DNA from: Akkermansia muciniphila
GTDB lineage: Bacteria; Verrucomicrobiota; Verrucomicrobiia; Opitutales; Opitutaceae
NCBI GenBank assembly: GCA_945888375.1
Contig: CAMCZZ010000004.1
Coordinates: 62,001-126,000 of the forward strand
DNA length: 64,000 bases
Reading direction: 5' to 3'
Made by a program: the position numbers and the translations under genes
Part shown: piece by piece, positions 1-8,675 of the stretch
How the letters are laid out: every line of letters starts with the position of its first letter
Position numbering within the stretch: the stretch's first letter is position 1
The notes under the pieces: generated by a model
What the model saw: only the letters and a program-made list of their open reading frames with translations
The model's database searches: none
What the model was told of the DNA's origin: nothing

Positions 1-102
1 GGCGAACCCGCAGCCTACGCCATGGCCGTCCGCAACAACGAGGCCAAGACCCGCTCCACCCACCTAAAGGAAAAAATCCTCGCGGCTGGGACGAAAGCCT
101 GA
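1..102 (+). CDS. C-terminal fragment of an unidentified protein
   Basis: An open frame runs in from the left edge and stops with TGA at 100-102, giving 33 residues. The end is charged (motif [16 protein letters not shown]). This is too little to name a family. The next gene, mnmA, starts about 65 bases downstream on the same strand, with a TTGACA at 133-138 between them, so the two need not be co-transcribed. The frame is open back to base 1 and its codon use resembles its neighbours, so I read it as the tail of a real gene. Confidence 0.4.
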   Translation, partial: GEPAAYAMAVRNNEAKTRSTHLKEKILAAGTKA

Positions 103-167
103 GCCCAGCCGGGCCCCCGCCTTTTCCCCAAGTTGACAAGCCCCCGTCGGCGCGCACGGCATGGCGC

Positions 168-1310
168 GTGCCGTCCACCGTCCCGCCCCCCCCCGAGCCC
201 AAAACCCTCGTCGCCCTTTCCGGCGGGGTGGATAGCTCCGTCGCCGCCTTGCTCCTGCGCGACGCCGGCGTGCCCATCGAGGCCGCCTACATGAAAAACT
301 GGATCAACGAGGACAACATCCTCGGCGATTGCCCGTGGGAGCAGGACATCGCCGATGCCCGCCGCGTCGCCGACCAGCTCGGCATCCCTTTCCGCGTGGT
401 CAACCTGATGGAGGAGTATCGCGAAAAGGTCGTCGCCTACCTGCTCGACGGTTATATGCGCGGCCTCACGCCCAACCCCGACGTGATGTGCAACCGCGAA
501 ATCAAGTTCGGCGTGCTCCGCGCTTGGGCGCGCGACCACGGATTTGCCGCCGTTGCCACCGGCCACTACGCCCGCCGCGCCGAGTTGGCCGGCCGACCCG
601 GCGACTTCGCCCTGCTCGAAGGGGCGGACCCGAACAAGGACCAGACCTACTTCCTCGCGCTGCTCGACCAGGATCAGCTCCGCGCCGCGCGTTTCCCGGT
701 CGGCGACATCCTGAAGCCCGATCTGCGCGCCCTCGCCCGCCGCGCCGGTCTCGCCACCGCCGACAAAAAAGACAGCCAGGGCATCTGCTTCATCGGGCAG
801 GTGAAGATGGCCGATTTCCTCCGCGCCTACGTGCCCGACGCCCCCGGCCCCATCGTGCGCGCCGGCGACGACCGCGTGCTGGGCGAACACCGTGGCCTGC
901 ACTTTTTCACCCTGGGCCAGCGCAAAGGCATCGGCGTGCCGTCCAACACCGACGGCCGCGCCTACGTGGTGGTAGGAAAACGTGCCGCAGATCGCGCCCT
1001 CCTGGTGGCCTTTGATGGCGAATCCGCACCGGGGCTTTTCACCCGTGAGGTGCAGGTGCACGGCCTGCGTTGGAACACCCCCAACCCGCCCGCGAACGAC
1101 CGCGGTCCACTCTCGCTGGAGGGCCGCGTGCGTTACCGCGATCCACGGGTGCGCTTGACCTTCACCCCGACCGGTCCGGACTCGGCAAAGGTGGTTTTTG
1201 AGGAACCCCAGCGCGGCCTCGCCACCGGCCAGATTCTCGCCCTGCACGACGGACCGCGGCTGCTCGGCGGCGGAGTCTACACCGAGGGTAGCCCCAACGC
1301 CCCCGCCTAG
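168..1310 (+). CDS. mnmA: tRNA-specific 2-thiouridylase MnmA
   Basis: MnmA makes the 2-thio group of s2U34 in the wobble position of tRNA-Lys, -Glu and -Gln, using ATP and persulfide sulfur from the relay proteins. The N-terminal PP-loop ATP pyrophosphatase motif [14 protein letters not shown] is at about residues 17-30. The two conserved catalytic cysteines are in [11 protein letters not shown] and SQGICFIGQ. The length of 380 residues is normal. The start is GTG; the ATG at 161 is in another frame. A TTGACA at 133-138 may be its -35 element. Its 3' end overlaps the convergent transglutaminase gene by 4 bases. Confidence 0.95.
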   Translation: MPSTVPPPPEPKTLVALSGGVDSSVAALLLRDAGVPIEAAYMKNWINEDNILGDCPWEQDIADARRVADQLGIPFRVVNLMEEYREKVVAYLLDGYMRGLTPNPDVMCNREIKFGVLRAWARDHGFAAVATGHYARRAELAGRPGDFALLEGADPNKDQTYFLALLDQDQLRAARFPVGDILKPDLRALARRAGLATADKKDSQGICFIGQVKMADFLRAYVPDAPGPIVRAGDDRVLGEHRGLHFFTLGQRKGIGVPSNTDGRAYVVVGKRAADRALLVAFDGESAPGLFTREVQVHGLRWNTPNPPANDRGPLSLEGRVRYRDPRVRLTFTPTGPDSAKVVFEEPQRGLATGQILALHDGPRLLGGGVYTEGSPNAPA

Positions 1311-3601
1311 CGCCGGTTGGCTTTGCGGCGTTTGAGCGGCCTCAGTAAGCGCAACTGCCGCCGGGCCTCGGCAAACACCTCCAGCGGCGGCGCCCAACTC
1401 TCGCGCGAACCGAAACGCAGACGAAGCAATCGTTCGCGGATCGCGACCAGCCCGGGGGCGCTCGTTGCCCCCAGTGCAGCCGACCTGTTTTGCAGCTTTA
1501 AAAGCCAGTGCGAAGCCTCGCGCCGGACCGGTTCCTGACGCTGCGAAGCCAACCGAAGACTCCGCCACGCCAACCACCGGGAACGGCCATAACGATGCCA
1601 GAGGCCCAGGCCGGCAACGAGGAGTCCGCCACTTGCGGCGGCCACAAGAAGGCGGGGGAAATCCCAAGGCTGGTCGAACCACGCTACCAGCTTGCGCCCC
1701 CCCGTCTCCACGTGCTCACGAAGCTCGCGCACAAGAGCGAGCAAGTGATCTTTCGTGCCGCGGACCAGCTCCAGCTGCGCGGTCTGATCAAAGTTGACGA
1801 TACGCCGATACCAAAACACCCGCAGGCCATCCAGCCGTGCCGACCAACCTGCGTCCTGCACCATCCGACTGCCCGCGTGCGTAAGCACCTCCGGCACCTC
1901 CGGGGGCGTGAGCAGCGAACCCGGGGTCGCATCAACCCGCACCCAAACGCCCTTTTCCTCATCCCAAATCTCACACCACGCATGGGCATCCGAATTACGC
2001 ACCGTGATACTGGCGCTGGTCGGGTTCCAGACTCCGCCCTTAAAGCCGGTCACGAGCCGGACCGGGTGGCCGGCGGCCCGGGCGAGCAGCACCATGCCGC
2101 CGGCAAATAGTTCACAGTGGCCGGGCTGCCGCGAGCCGAGCCAGCGCACCAGGACATCTCCCTCACCCGGCGGCGTGGTGGAATCGAGACTGTAAGGGTG
2201 CCGAGCCTGAAGCCAGGCACCCGCGCGGCGCGCGAAATCGGGTCCGCCCGCACCCGTCCCGCCGATCTCGGACACCCAGACTCGAAGCTTCGCGAGATCG
2301 CCGGCCGCGACGCCGGTCAGGTCGAGAAAGCTGGGCTGCTTTTCCGGCTCCTCGCCGGTTTCGCCAGACCGGGCAGGTCCGGTCTCCTCATTCGAAAACA
2401 TCCGCGAGGGCGCGGAACGCCAAGCCGGGAGGCGGTGGTCCCTTGCAAAAAGAGGATCGCGCAGCGCGCCGTTACCATCCATGCCCTCGACGCGATAGCC
2501 GACCATCTTGGCGGGTTCCGAAGACAACGCCGCGATCCGCAACGCCGGACTCTGCGCCAGCGCTTGCGGTTCGCCAAAATACAAACGGCCAAAGCCACCC
2601 AGAAGTGGAAGATAGCGGCTCACCCCGGGTTGGTAGTAGATCGTCCAGATAGTCCGGTCGGGGCTCGCGCGGCCCGGACCCGCGTGGGCAACCGCCTTGT
2701 CACTTGCGGGAGCGAAACTCCGGAGCAGGCCGGCCGAAGCCCGAAAGCCCTGCCCCGAATATTCGTCCAGCACCAACATGCGCCAATAAAGGCTCGCCGG
2801 CACCGCCGTGGGGTCACTCACATCCACCGCGAAAGCCATGCCGCTGTCTTGGGCGATCTTGTTCACCTCGCCAAAAAGGATGTTTTCCGAAAAGCCGGTG
2901 CGAGAACTCTTGGTTAGCTGCCGGTCGATGAAGAAATCGTTGCTTACTTCAAAACGGGGAAGGGCGAGAAAGAGCAGGGCGGACAGCAGGACCACCCCGC
3001 AGAAAAGTCCGCCGGCCATGGCAACCACTCGCAGATCGGCCGCCGCCCGGAGGCGACGAAACAACTCCGGCCAGCGCACGCGCTCCCAGCCAGTGGCGTG
3101 CGCGGCCAGGCCTCCGGCCCGGGAAGTGGAAAGCGTGACGGCAAAAAGCAAGCCGAGCGCCGCGCCGGTAAAAAAGAGGATCTGCACCACAAAGGCGGGC
3201 GACACCGTGAATACCCCAGTGACCACAACCAGAAAAAGCGCCAGGAGGATAATTTGCAGGTCTTCCCTCGGGCCGCGCGGCGAGCAGCAGCGGTAACCCA
3301 GCAACATCAGATCCAGCCGGATCATCGCCGGCAGGGGCTCGCGATTCCCCCACAAATCCAGGGCAAAAATCGTGACGATCAGCGGAAAAGCCAGGCGGTG
3401 GACAAAGGCCGGCACAGCCAGGGAAAACCGCGGATACAGCGTAAAGAACGGAACCGTGAGCGTGATTCCGCCCAAGGCTAGAATCGCATCCACTTCCATG
3501 TAGAAAACCGACCACGCCGAGACGAGACCGATGAGGCCGCCTAGGAACCAGCGCAGTTGCTGGAGCTCGATCGGACTAAGCTGAGGCCGCGGGTTTGCCA
3601 T
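1307..3601 (-). CDS. DUF3488/transglutaminase-like membrane protein (TgpA-type)
   Basis: The 764-residue protein begins at [10 protein letters not shown]. Several N-terminal membrane segments (the DUF3488 region) are followed by a transglutaminase-like domain. The catalytic triad is visible as Cys in [10 protein letters not shown], His in [10 protein letters not shown] and Asp in WVRVDATPG. One more hydrophobic segment lies near the C-terminus, as in the TgpA family, where the core domain faces the periplasm. The frame is open further upstream, but that extension only overlaps the DUF58 gene. The chosen ATG overlaps the DUF58 stop by 26 bases, which suggests translational coupling. It is the third gene of a MoxR-DUF58-TgpA operon; the substrate is unknown. 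Confidence 0.88.
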   Translation of the reverse strand: MANPRPQLSPIELQQLRWFLGGLIGLVSAWSVFYMEVDAILALGGITLTVPFFTLYPRFSLAVPAFVHRLAFPLIVTIFALDLWGNREPLPAMIRLDLMLLGYRCCSPRGPREDLQIILLALFLVVVTGVFTVSPAFVVQILFFTGAALGLLFAVTLSTSRAGGLAAHATGWERVRWPELFRRLRAAADLRVVAMAGGLFCGVVLLSALLFLALPRFEVSNDFFIDRQLTKSSRTGFSENILFGEVNKIAQDSGMAFAVDVSDPTAVPASLYWRMLVLDEYSGQGFRASAGLLRSFAPASDKAVAHAGPGRASPDRTIWTIYYQPGVSRYLPLLGGFGRLYFGEPQALAQSPALRIAALSSEPAKMVGYRVEGMDGNGALRDPLFARDHRLPAWRSAPSRMFSNEETGPARSGETGEEPEKQPSFLDLTGVAAGDLAKLRVWVSEIGGTGAGGPDFARRAGAWLQARHPYSLDSTTPPGEGDVLVRWLGSRQPGHCELFAGGMVLLARAAGHPVRLVTGFKGGVWNPTSASITVRNSDAHAWCEIWDEEKGVWVRVDATPGSLLTPPEVPEVLTHAGSRMVQDAGWSARLDGLRVFWYRRIVNFDQTAQLELVRGTKDHLLALVRELREHVETGGRKLVAWFDQPWDFPRLLVAAASGGLLVAGLGLWHRYGRSRWLAWRSLRLASQRQEPVRREASHWLLKLQNRSAALGATSAPGLVAIRERLLRLRFGSRESWAPPLEVFAEARRQLRLLRPLKRRKANRR

Positions 3602-4790
3602 CGAGCATCGCCGCGACACCGCGCGGACCCAGAGGTTGAAGGTGGAGAAGGCGGCGCCCGCCCACGGAGGCAGCCGCCAACGGCGGCCGCGCGGCGCTCT
3701 TCGGGGGCTCGCTGGTTTCGAGCCGGGCCAGCCGATCGATAAAATACTGCAAGTCGCTCCAGCGGCGGACCCGGTGCGGCGTCTCGCCGTCGATTGCAAC
3801 CGTCTGAAGCCGGCCCAGCCGGAAAAGATCTTCGGCCAAGGTCGCCGCGAGGGAGAGAGCGAGCTCGAACTGATCCGAGCGCGGCCAGACCGCCTTGTCC
3901 GTGTCCATTTGCAAGGCAAAGCCCTCCATACCCTCGGCCGAGAACTGGCGCACCATCAGATGCCGCAGACGCGCACTGGCCTTCCAGTGCACGGTGCGCG
4001 GAGCGTCGCCGGGCGCATAGCGACGCAAGGCCAGCAGATCGCCTTCCTGCCCGATCCGATTAACCGGTCCTTGGCTGCGCACTACACGCCAAGCCACGCT
4101 CTCTTCGTGACGACGATACTCCACCACGGCCGGCCAGACCAGCACCTCCGCGCCGAGCCCGCTCGCCACGGATTTGCGCAGAAACCCGAATGGGAAAAGC
4201 GAACCGACGGCGCGCAGCCGCACCGCCAGCAAACCGCGGCGCGGCGCCCGGACGCTCCACTCCAGCCGGGTGGCGGCGCCCGGATCGAGTCTGAGCTCCA
4301 GATACCGCCGCTGTTCATCCGCGCCCGCCGCGAGATCAAACCACAGGCCGTAGGTCGGCAGCAGGGCGTTGTTGTTCCTCAACTCCAGCGCGATCACTTG
4401 CGACTGGCCCGCCCGCCAGAGACCGCCGTAATGCAGACGCCAGGTGACTGCGCGCAGGTTTAGCCAGGAAAGCACTCCGCTGAGAATGAGACAGGACAAC
4501 AGCAGCGAAAGAGTGATAAAAAGGATGTTGTTGGCGGTGTTGTAGGCCGCCGTGCCTATGCCGATGGAGACCGCAATCAGGAGCATGCCGGTGATGGTCG
4601 GCATGATCCGGTGCCCGCGCGGCGGATACAACAGAGACCACAGCAGGGCGTGCCAGCGCCGGCCTCGCCGCCTCGCTCCGGCCCAAGGCCCTTGCCATTC
4701 GCTGCAACCGGGGACGGACGGCCTCCCACCCTCCGTCGCCAAAGCGTCTTCAGCCGCCGCCGGAAGGGATAGTTTGGCGGTCGTGACCAT
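3576..4790 (-). CDS. DUF58 domain protein
   Basis: The 404-residue protein has two hydrophobic segments at about residues 64-107 (MLLIAVSIGIG and ILFITLSLLLSCLILSGVL). A DUF58 region follows, with the typical DALRTVHWKASAR-like core here as GDAPRTVHWKASARLRHLM. DUF58 proteins form a von Willebrand A-like partner of MoxR ATPases. The first 60 residues are basic and look non-native, so ATG at 4604 (MPTITGMLL) is an alternative start. It lies 13 bases after the MoxR gene and overlaps the transglutaminase gene, so the three are clearly one operon. Confidence 0.85.
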   Translation of the reverse strand: MVTTAKLSLPAAAEDALATEGGRPSVPGCSEWQGPWAGARRRGRRWHALLWSLLYPPRGHRIMPTITGMLLIAVSIGIGTAAYNTANNILFITLSLLLSCLILSGVLSWLNLRAVTWRLHYGGLWRAGQSQVIALELRNNNALLPTYGLWFDLAAGADEQRRYLELRLDPGAATRLEWSVRAPRRGLLAVRLRAVGSLFPFGFLRKSVASGLGAEVLVWPAVVEYRRHEESVAWRVVRSQGPVNRIGQEGDLLALRRYAPGDAPRTVHWKASARLRHLMVRQFSAEGMEGFALQMDTDKAVWPRSDQFELALSLAATLAEDLFRLGRLQTVAIDGETPHRVRRWSDLQYFIDRLARLETSEPPKSAARPPLAAASVGGRRLLHLQPLGPRGVAAMLDGKPAASA

Positions 4791-4803
4791 GCCGAGGAAC
4801 CTT

Positions 4804-5775
4804 TCAGACCGGTGGCGGGACGGCGGCCAGAATGCGCTTCAGGGTCGCCCCGACCATGCGGCGTTCCTCCATGCCCTCCGAGACCGGGCGGACCAGCGTG
4901 AGACGGTGCGCCAGCACGGGCACGGCCAGGGCGGAGATGTCCCCTGGCACCACAAAATCCCGCCCCTCAAGCAGGGCGCGGGCCTGGGCCGCGTGCTTCA
5001 ACGCCAAGCCTCCGCGCACGGATACGCCCGCGCGGAAATCAGCCTCCGCCCTCGTCGCACCGATGATCCGCAGGATGTAATCGAGGACCGTATCCTCGAT
5101 GAACACGTGCGTCGCGCATTGCTGCAGTTGCAGCAGGTCGGCACGCGTCACCACCGGGTCCAGCGCGATCGCATCGTAGCCGGCGCGGGCGCTGCGCAGG
5201 ATCTCCAACTCGTCCGCCGCCTGCGGGTAGCCCATGTGCAGGCGCATCAGAAAGCGGTCCATCTGACTTTCGGGCAGCGGAAAGGTGCCTTCATAATCCA
5301 CTGGATTCTGGGTCGCGAAAACCATGAAGGGCGTGCCCACGGCATGGGCTTTTCCATCGACCGTGACCTTGCCGCGGTCCATGACCTCCAAGAGCGAGGA
5401 CTGGGTTTTGGGCGTGGCGCGGTTGATCTCGTCCGCCAGCACGATGTTGGCAAAAACCGGCCCTTTCTTAAAGACGAACTCCTTGAGCGCCTCGTCGTAG
5501 ATCGCCACGCCCGTGACATCGCTGGGCAACAAGTCGCTGGTGAACTGGATGCGGGAAAAAGCACAATCCATCGAGCGGGCCAGGGCATAGGCCAAGGTGG
5601 TCTTGCCCACGCCGGGCATGTCCTCGATCAACACATGGCCCCCGGCGACCAGCGCGATCAATACCTGATCGACCACCGTGTCCTTGCCCTTGATCGTGCC
5701 GCGCATCGACCGACGGAGCTTGTGCAAGTTCTCACGGGCGGCCGTTAGGGGAAGGGCGGGAAGGGATTCACTCAT
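4804..5775 (-). CDS. MoxR-family AAA+ ATPase
   Basis: The 323-residue MoxR-type ATPase has a Walker A at [15 protein letters not shown] (about residues 58-72), a Walker B at VLADEINRA and a sensor 1 region at [19 protein letters not shown]. The C-terminal lid helices end in RLVRPVSEG-like sequence. MoxR proteins act as chaperone-like ATPases for co-encoded DUF58/VWA partners. It is the first gene of the operon with the DUF58 and transglutaminase genes. An 88-base gap separates it from the next upstream gene, which is also on the minus strand, so its own promoter is probably there. Confidence 0.92.
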   Translation of the reverse strand: MSESLPALPLTAARENLHKLRRSMRGTIKGKDTVVDQVLIALVAGGHVLIEDMPGVGKTTLAYALARSMDCAFSRIQFTSDLLPSDVTGVAIYDEALKEFVFKKGPVFANIVLADEINRATPKTQSSLLEVMDRGKVTVDGKAHAVGTPFMVFATQNPVDYEGTFPLPESQMDRFLMRLHMGYPQAADELEILRSARAGYDAIALDPVVTRADLLQLQQCATHVFIEDTVLDYILRIIGATRAEADFRAGVSVRGGLALKHAAQARALLEGRDFVVPGDISALAVPVLAHRLTLVRPVSEGMEERRMVGATLKRILAAVPPPV

Positions 5776-5863
5776 GAGAAGGCGGCCAACATGCTGCGGG
5801 GGATAAATTCGTCAACGAACCTCCCGGAAAAGCGAAGCCGCAGAGCGCCCCAACCACACCGCG

Positions 5864-6568
5864 CTATCTCGATAAAAACTCCAGCAGGCGGGCGATGAAG
5901 CGATTTACCCGCTCTTGGTTTTCCAGCACCATTTGCTTAAAAGAAGCATAATCAAGGGCCGCGCCCTCGATGCCGTTGGCATAGTTGTCCACCATGCCAA
6001 AGGAGTTGTAACGCAAGCCCAGCTCGGTGCAGAGATCGGCTTCGGGCGCGAGGGTCATGCCCACCACGTCGCCCCAGGCTTTCATCACCCGGATCTCGGC
6101 CCTAGTTTCAAAACGCGGCCCCCGAGTGTGCACATAGGTTTGTCCCGTGGCGACGGAGAACTCGGGGGCGAGGGCGGCCACGATCCCCGGCACGAGATTG
6201 TTGGCTATGCCGGGCGCACCGGCCTGAAGCGCCTCGTCGTGATAGGTGGCCGGGGGCTGCTGGATGGCTACATAATCCGAGCAAGACAACAAAGTCCCCG
6301 GGGCGAGCGAGGGCCGCAGGGAACCGACCGAGTTGAACGACACCACGTCGCTGAAACCCAATTGGGCGAGCGCGGCAAAATTGGCCCGGGCGTTAATCGA
6401 GTGTGGCGGCAGCGGCGCGGGCCCGGCCCCGTGCCGGTTGAGGACCACTTGATCGCCGCGCGAACGCAGCCGGACCGCTCCGTATTTCGTCTCGACCGTG
6501 AAAGGCGCCCAATCCGAGAATAGGGGGGAATGATTAATGCTGGTTCCACTCACGAGGGCGAACTTCAT
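5864..6568 (-). CDS. Purine nucleoside / methylthioadenosine phosphorylase family protein
   Basis: The 234-residue protein belongs to the PNP/UDP phosphorylase superfamily, MTAP-type branch. The signature TRGPRFETRAEIR at about residues 147-159, the substrate loop VGMTLAPEADLCTELGL and the end-of-fold motif MVDNYANGI are present. Members cleave the N-glycosidic bond of 6-oxopurine nucleosides or of methylthioadenosine with phosphate. The residues seen do not let me choose the substrate safely. At 234 residues it is shorter than typical MTAP enzymes (about 260-290). Its first codons overlap the beginning of the divergent lipoprotein gene by 39 bases if both ATGs are right. Confidence 0.82.
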   Translation of the reverse strand: MKFALVSGTSINHSPLFSDWAPFTVETKYGAVRLRSRGDQVVLNRHGAGPAPLPPHSINARANFAALAQLGFSDVVSFNSVGSLRPSLAPGTLLSCSDYVAIQQPPATYHDEALQAGAPGIANNLVPGIVAALAPEFSVATGQTYVHTRGPRFETRAEIRVMKAWGDVVGMTLAPEADLCTELGLRYNSFGMVDNYANGIEGAALDYASFKQMVLENQERVNRFIARLLEFLSR

Positions 6569-7375
6569 GGAGCTGGGTTAACTGCCCGCGGTCTCCGCGC
6601 AAAACCAAAGGGAGCGTTTCACGTATTCTTTCTCCTGGGCTTGCTCGGTTTGGCCCTGGTTTCCGGCGGGTGCAGCACCCCGGGCCCCTGCCATGCCTAC
6701 CTCTTCTGTCCGGCCAAGGAGGCCTGCGTGCGCGATCTTAACCCGCTCGAGCCCACGCCAATGGCCGAAATCCCGGCTTTTGTTAAAAAAAGGGAACACG
6801 TAACCGGCCTCGCCTACGAACCCTACACAGACCACCTCTATATCCGGCTCTCCCCTGGCAACCGGGTCCGGGTGGTCGATCGTCCCGCCCGCAAGATCAA
6901 ACGCGAAATCACGGTGGCTCGCCTGGGACCCGGCGGCCACGATTTCGCGATCCGTTCGCGAGACCGGCACTTCTTTTTTTCCGCCCCGGACTCCCCCGCC
7001 ATCCTGGAGGCCAATCTGGAGGGAAAATTCAAAAACCACATTCCCCTCGAAGGGCTCGCTCAACCGGTGTGGGGCGTGGCGCTGGACAAAAGCACCGGCG
7101 AAATTCTCATCTTGGCGACGGAATACGCCGATCTGGTGCGTCGCCATGGGCCGGACGGACGCCTCCATTCCCAGCTAAGACTGGAGCAATCCGTGCGCGG
7201 CGTTTCCCTCGACTACGATCCGGAAGCGCGCCTATACTACGCCTGCCTCGCGGATGGTTCCGCCATCGGGGTTTTTGATGAGCATGGCCGCCTCCGGCGC
7301 GCCCTCCCCGCCGACGCCTCGTCGCGGGAAACCTTCATCGCGGTCGGGCCGCGCTCGCTCCTGCGCCTGTTTTAA
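6530..7375 (+). CDS. Hypothetical lipoprotein
   Basis: The 281-residue protein has a long basic n-region, a hydrophobic stretch (FHVFFLLGLLGLALV) and a lipobox SGGC at about residues 46-49, so it is probably exported and lipidated. The mature start is Cys-rich (CSTPGPCHAYLFCPAKEAC). The rest has repeated beta-strand patterns such as VTGLAYEPYTDHLYIRL and VWGVALDKSTGEILIL that resemble beta-propeller blades; I do not recognise a named family. The only ATG in frame is at 6530, inside the 5' end of the divergent phosphorylase gene. A shorter form starting at a CTG or TTG near the hydrophobic stretch would lack the basic region, so I keep this start. Confidence 0.7.
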   Translation: MINAGSTHEGELHGAGLTARGLRAKPKGAFHVFFLLGLLGLALVSGGCSTPGPCHAYLFCPAKEACVRDLNPLEPTPMAEIPAFVKKREHVTGLAYEPYTDHLYIRLSPGNRVRVVDRPARKIKREITVARLGPGGHDFAIRSRDRHFFFSAPDSPAILEANLEGKFKNHIPLEGLAQPVWGVALDKSTGEILILATEYADLVRRHGPDGRLHSQLRLEQSVRGVSLDYDPEARLYYACLADGSAIGVFDEHGRLRRALPADASSRETFIAVGPRSLLRLF

Positions 7376-7403
7376 GGGAGTGCCCCAGGGTGTGTCTGGT
7401 TAC

Positions 7404-7510
7404 GATCTCGGCCCATCGCCTTAGCGCTACGAGTGAAACGAGAAAGGGAGCTGGGCCGAGATCTTTCCCAAAAACTCCCTAGGGAGCGGCCGCGCAAGCA
7501 CGCGGCTTGC
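7404..7510 (+). promoter_or_regulatory. Hairpin-rich leader upstream of trxB
   Basis: Three inverted repeats lie in the 180-base gap before trxB. A perfect 12-base pair is at 7404-7415 and 7452-7463. A perfect 12-bp palindrome (ctccctagggag) is at 7475-7486. A 6-base stem GCAAGC/GCTTGC with a 5-base loop is at 7494-7510. No run of T follows, so these are not simple terminators. They could form a structured 5' UTR or a protein site; the function is not known. Confidence 0.45.
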
Positions 7511-7555
7511 ACGTTGCCAAGCCGGCGCCAACGTGTCCGTTTTCACGCATTTAAC

Positions 7556-8500
7556 ATGTCCACACCCGTCGAAAACGTCGTCATCATAGGCACCGGCTGC
7601 GCCGGCCTCACCGCCGCGATCTACACCGCACGCGCCAACCTGAACCCGCTCGTGCTTGAGGGCCCCCTGCCCGGAGGCCAGTTGACGACCACCAGCGAAG
7701 TGGAGAACTTCCCCGGCTTCCCCCACGGCGTGGATGGCTTTCAACTCACGCAAAACATGCGCGAACAGGCCACCCGCTTCGGCACGCGTTTTGAGCAAAC
7801 CCTCGTCACGGCCGTGGATTTCTCGGTTTTCCCCCGCCGCCTGACGCTGGGCAACCGGGAGATCCTCGCCAAGGCAGTGATTATCGCCACCGGCGCTTCA
7901 CCCCGCATGACCGGCATTCCCGGCGAAAAAGAACTTTACGGCGGCAAGGGCGTGACGACCTGCGCGACCTGCGACGGCGCTTTCTACCGCAAGATGGAAG
8001 TGGCCGTGCTTGGCGGCGGCGACAGTGCCGCCGAGGAGGCGCTTTTCCTCACCCGCTTCGCCAGCAAAGTCTACCTCGTGCATCGTCGCGACTCCCTGCG
8101 CGCCTCGAAAATCATGGCTGACCGCGCCCTCGCACACGAAAAGATCCAAATGGTCTGGGATTCCGTGCCCGTGGAGGTGCTGGGCGTATCCGAGGGCGCC
8201 GTCTCCGGCCTGAAGGTGAAAAACCTCAAAACCGGTCTGGACTCCGTGCTCCCGGTCAAGGGTGTCTTCATCGCGATCGGCCATATCCCCAACACCGGCC
8301 CCTTCACCCCCGCCCTCGAGGTCGATGCCGGCGGCTATTTTAAACCCGCTTCCGGCTCCCAAGTGCAGACCGGCATCCCCGGAGTCTATGTGGCCGGAGA
8401 CTGCTCCGATCATGTTTACCGGCAGGCGATCACCGCCGCCGGCATGGGCTGCCAGGCCGCCATCGAAGCCGAACGCTGGCTCGCCGAACACGAAGGCTGA
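7556..8500 (+). CDS. trxB: Thioredoxin-disulfide reductase
   Basis: The 314-residue flavoprotein transfers electrons from NADPH through FAD to thioredoxin in the cytoplasm. The FAD dinucleotide motif [18 protein letters not shown] is near the N-terminus, the redox-active pair is [10 protein letters not shown], the NADPH motif is [15 protein letters not shown], and the C-terminal FAD motif is [16 protein letters not shown]. The start at ATG 7556 (MSTPVENVV) fits the family. An upstream ATG at 7433 would add 41 basic residues and run through the hairpin leader, so I reject it. Confidence 0.95.
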   Translation: MSTPVENVVIIGTGCAGLTAAIYTARANLNPLVLEGPLPGGQLTTTSEVENFPGFPHGVDGFQLTQNMREQATRFGTRFEQTLVTAVDFSVFPRRLTLGNREILAKAVIIATGASPRMTGIPGEKELYGGKGVTTCATCDGAFYRKMEVAVLGGGDSAAEEALFLTRFASKVYLVHRRDSLRASKIMADRALAHEKIQMVWDSVPVEVLGVSEGAVSGLKVKNLKTGLDSVLPVKGVFIAIGHIPNTGPFTPALEVDAGGYFKPASGSQVQTGIPGVYVAGDCSDHVYRQAITAAGMGCQAAIEAERWLAEHEG

Positions 8501-8675
8501 AAACCACGGCATACGCGCCCAGTCTTCTCCCTTGCCCGAACAGCCCCCGCGGGCCGGGCCTCGGGCGCTATTGCCGCACGATTTTTCAACCGCCCACGGG
8601 TAACAGGATTGGCCCGCCGGACACCATCCCGTTGCCAACCCCACTCACCAAACTCGCCTAAATTGGGGCAAAACC

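Noticed and set aside
15-1682. Long minus-strand open frame (555 codons) across mnmA
   Set aside because: It is the antisense shadow of mnmA in GC-rich DNA; its product is Gly/Ala/Val/His-rich with no motif, while the plus strand encodes a full enzyme.
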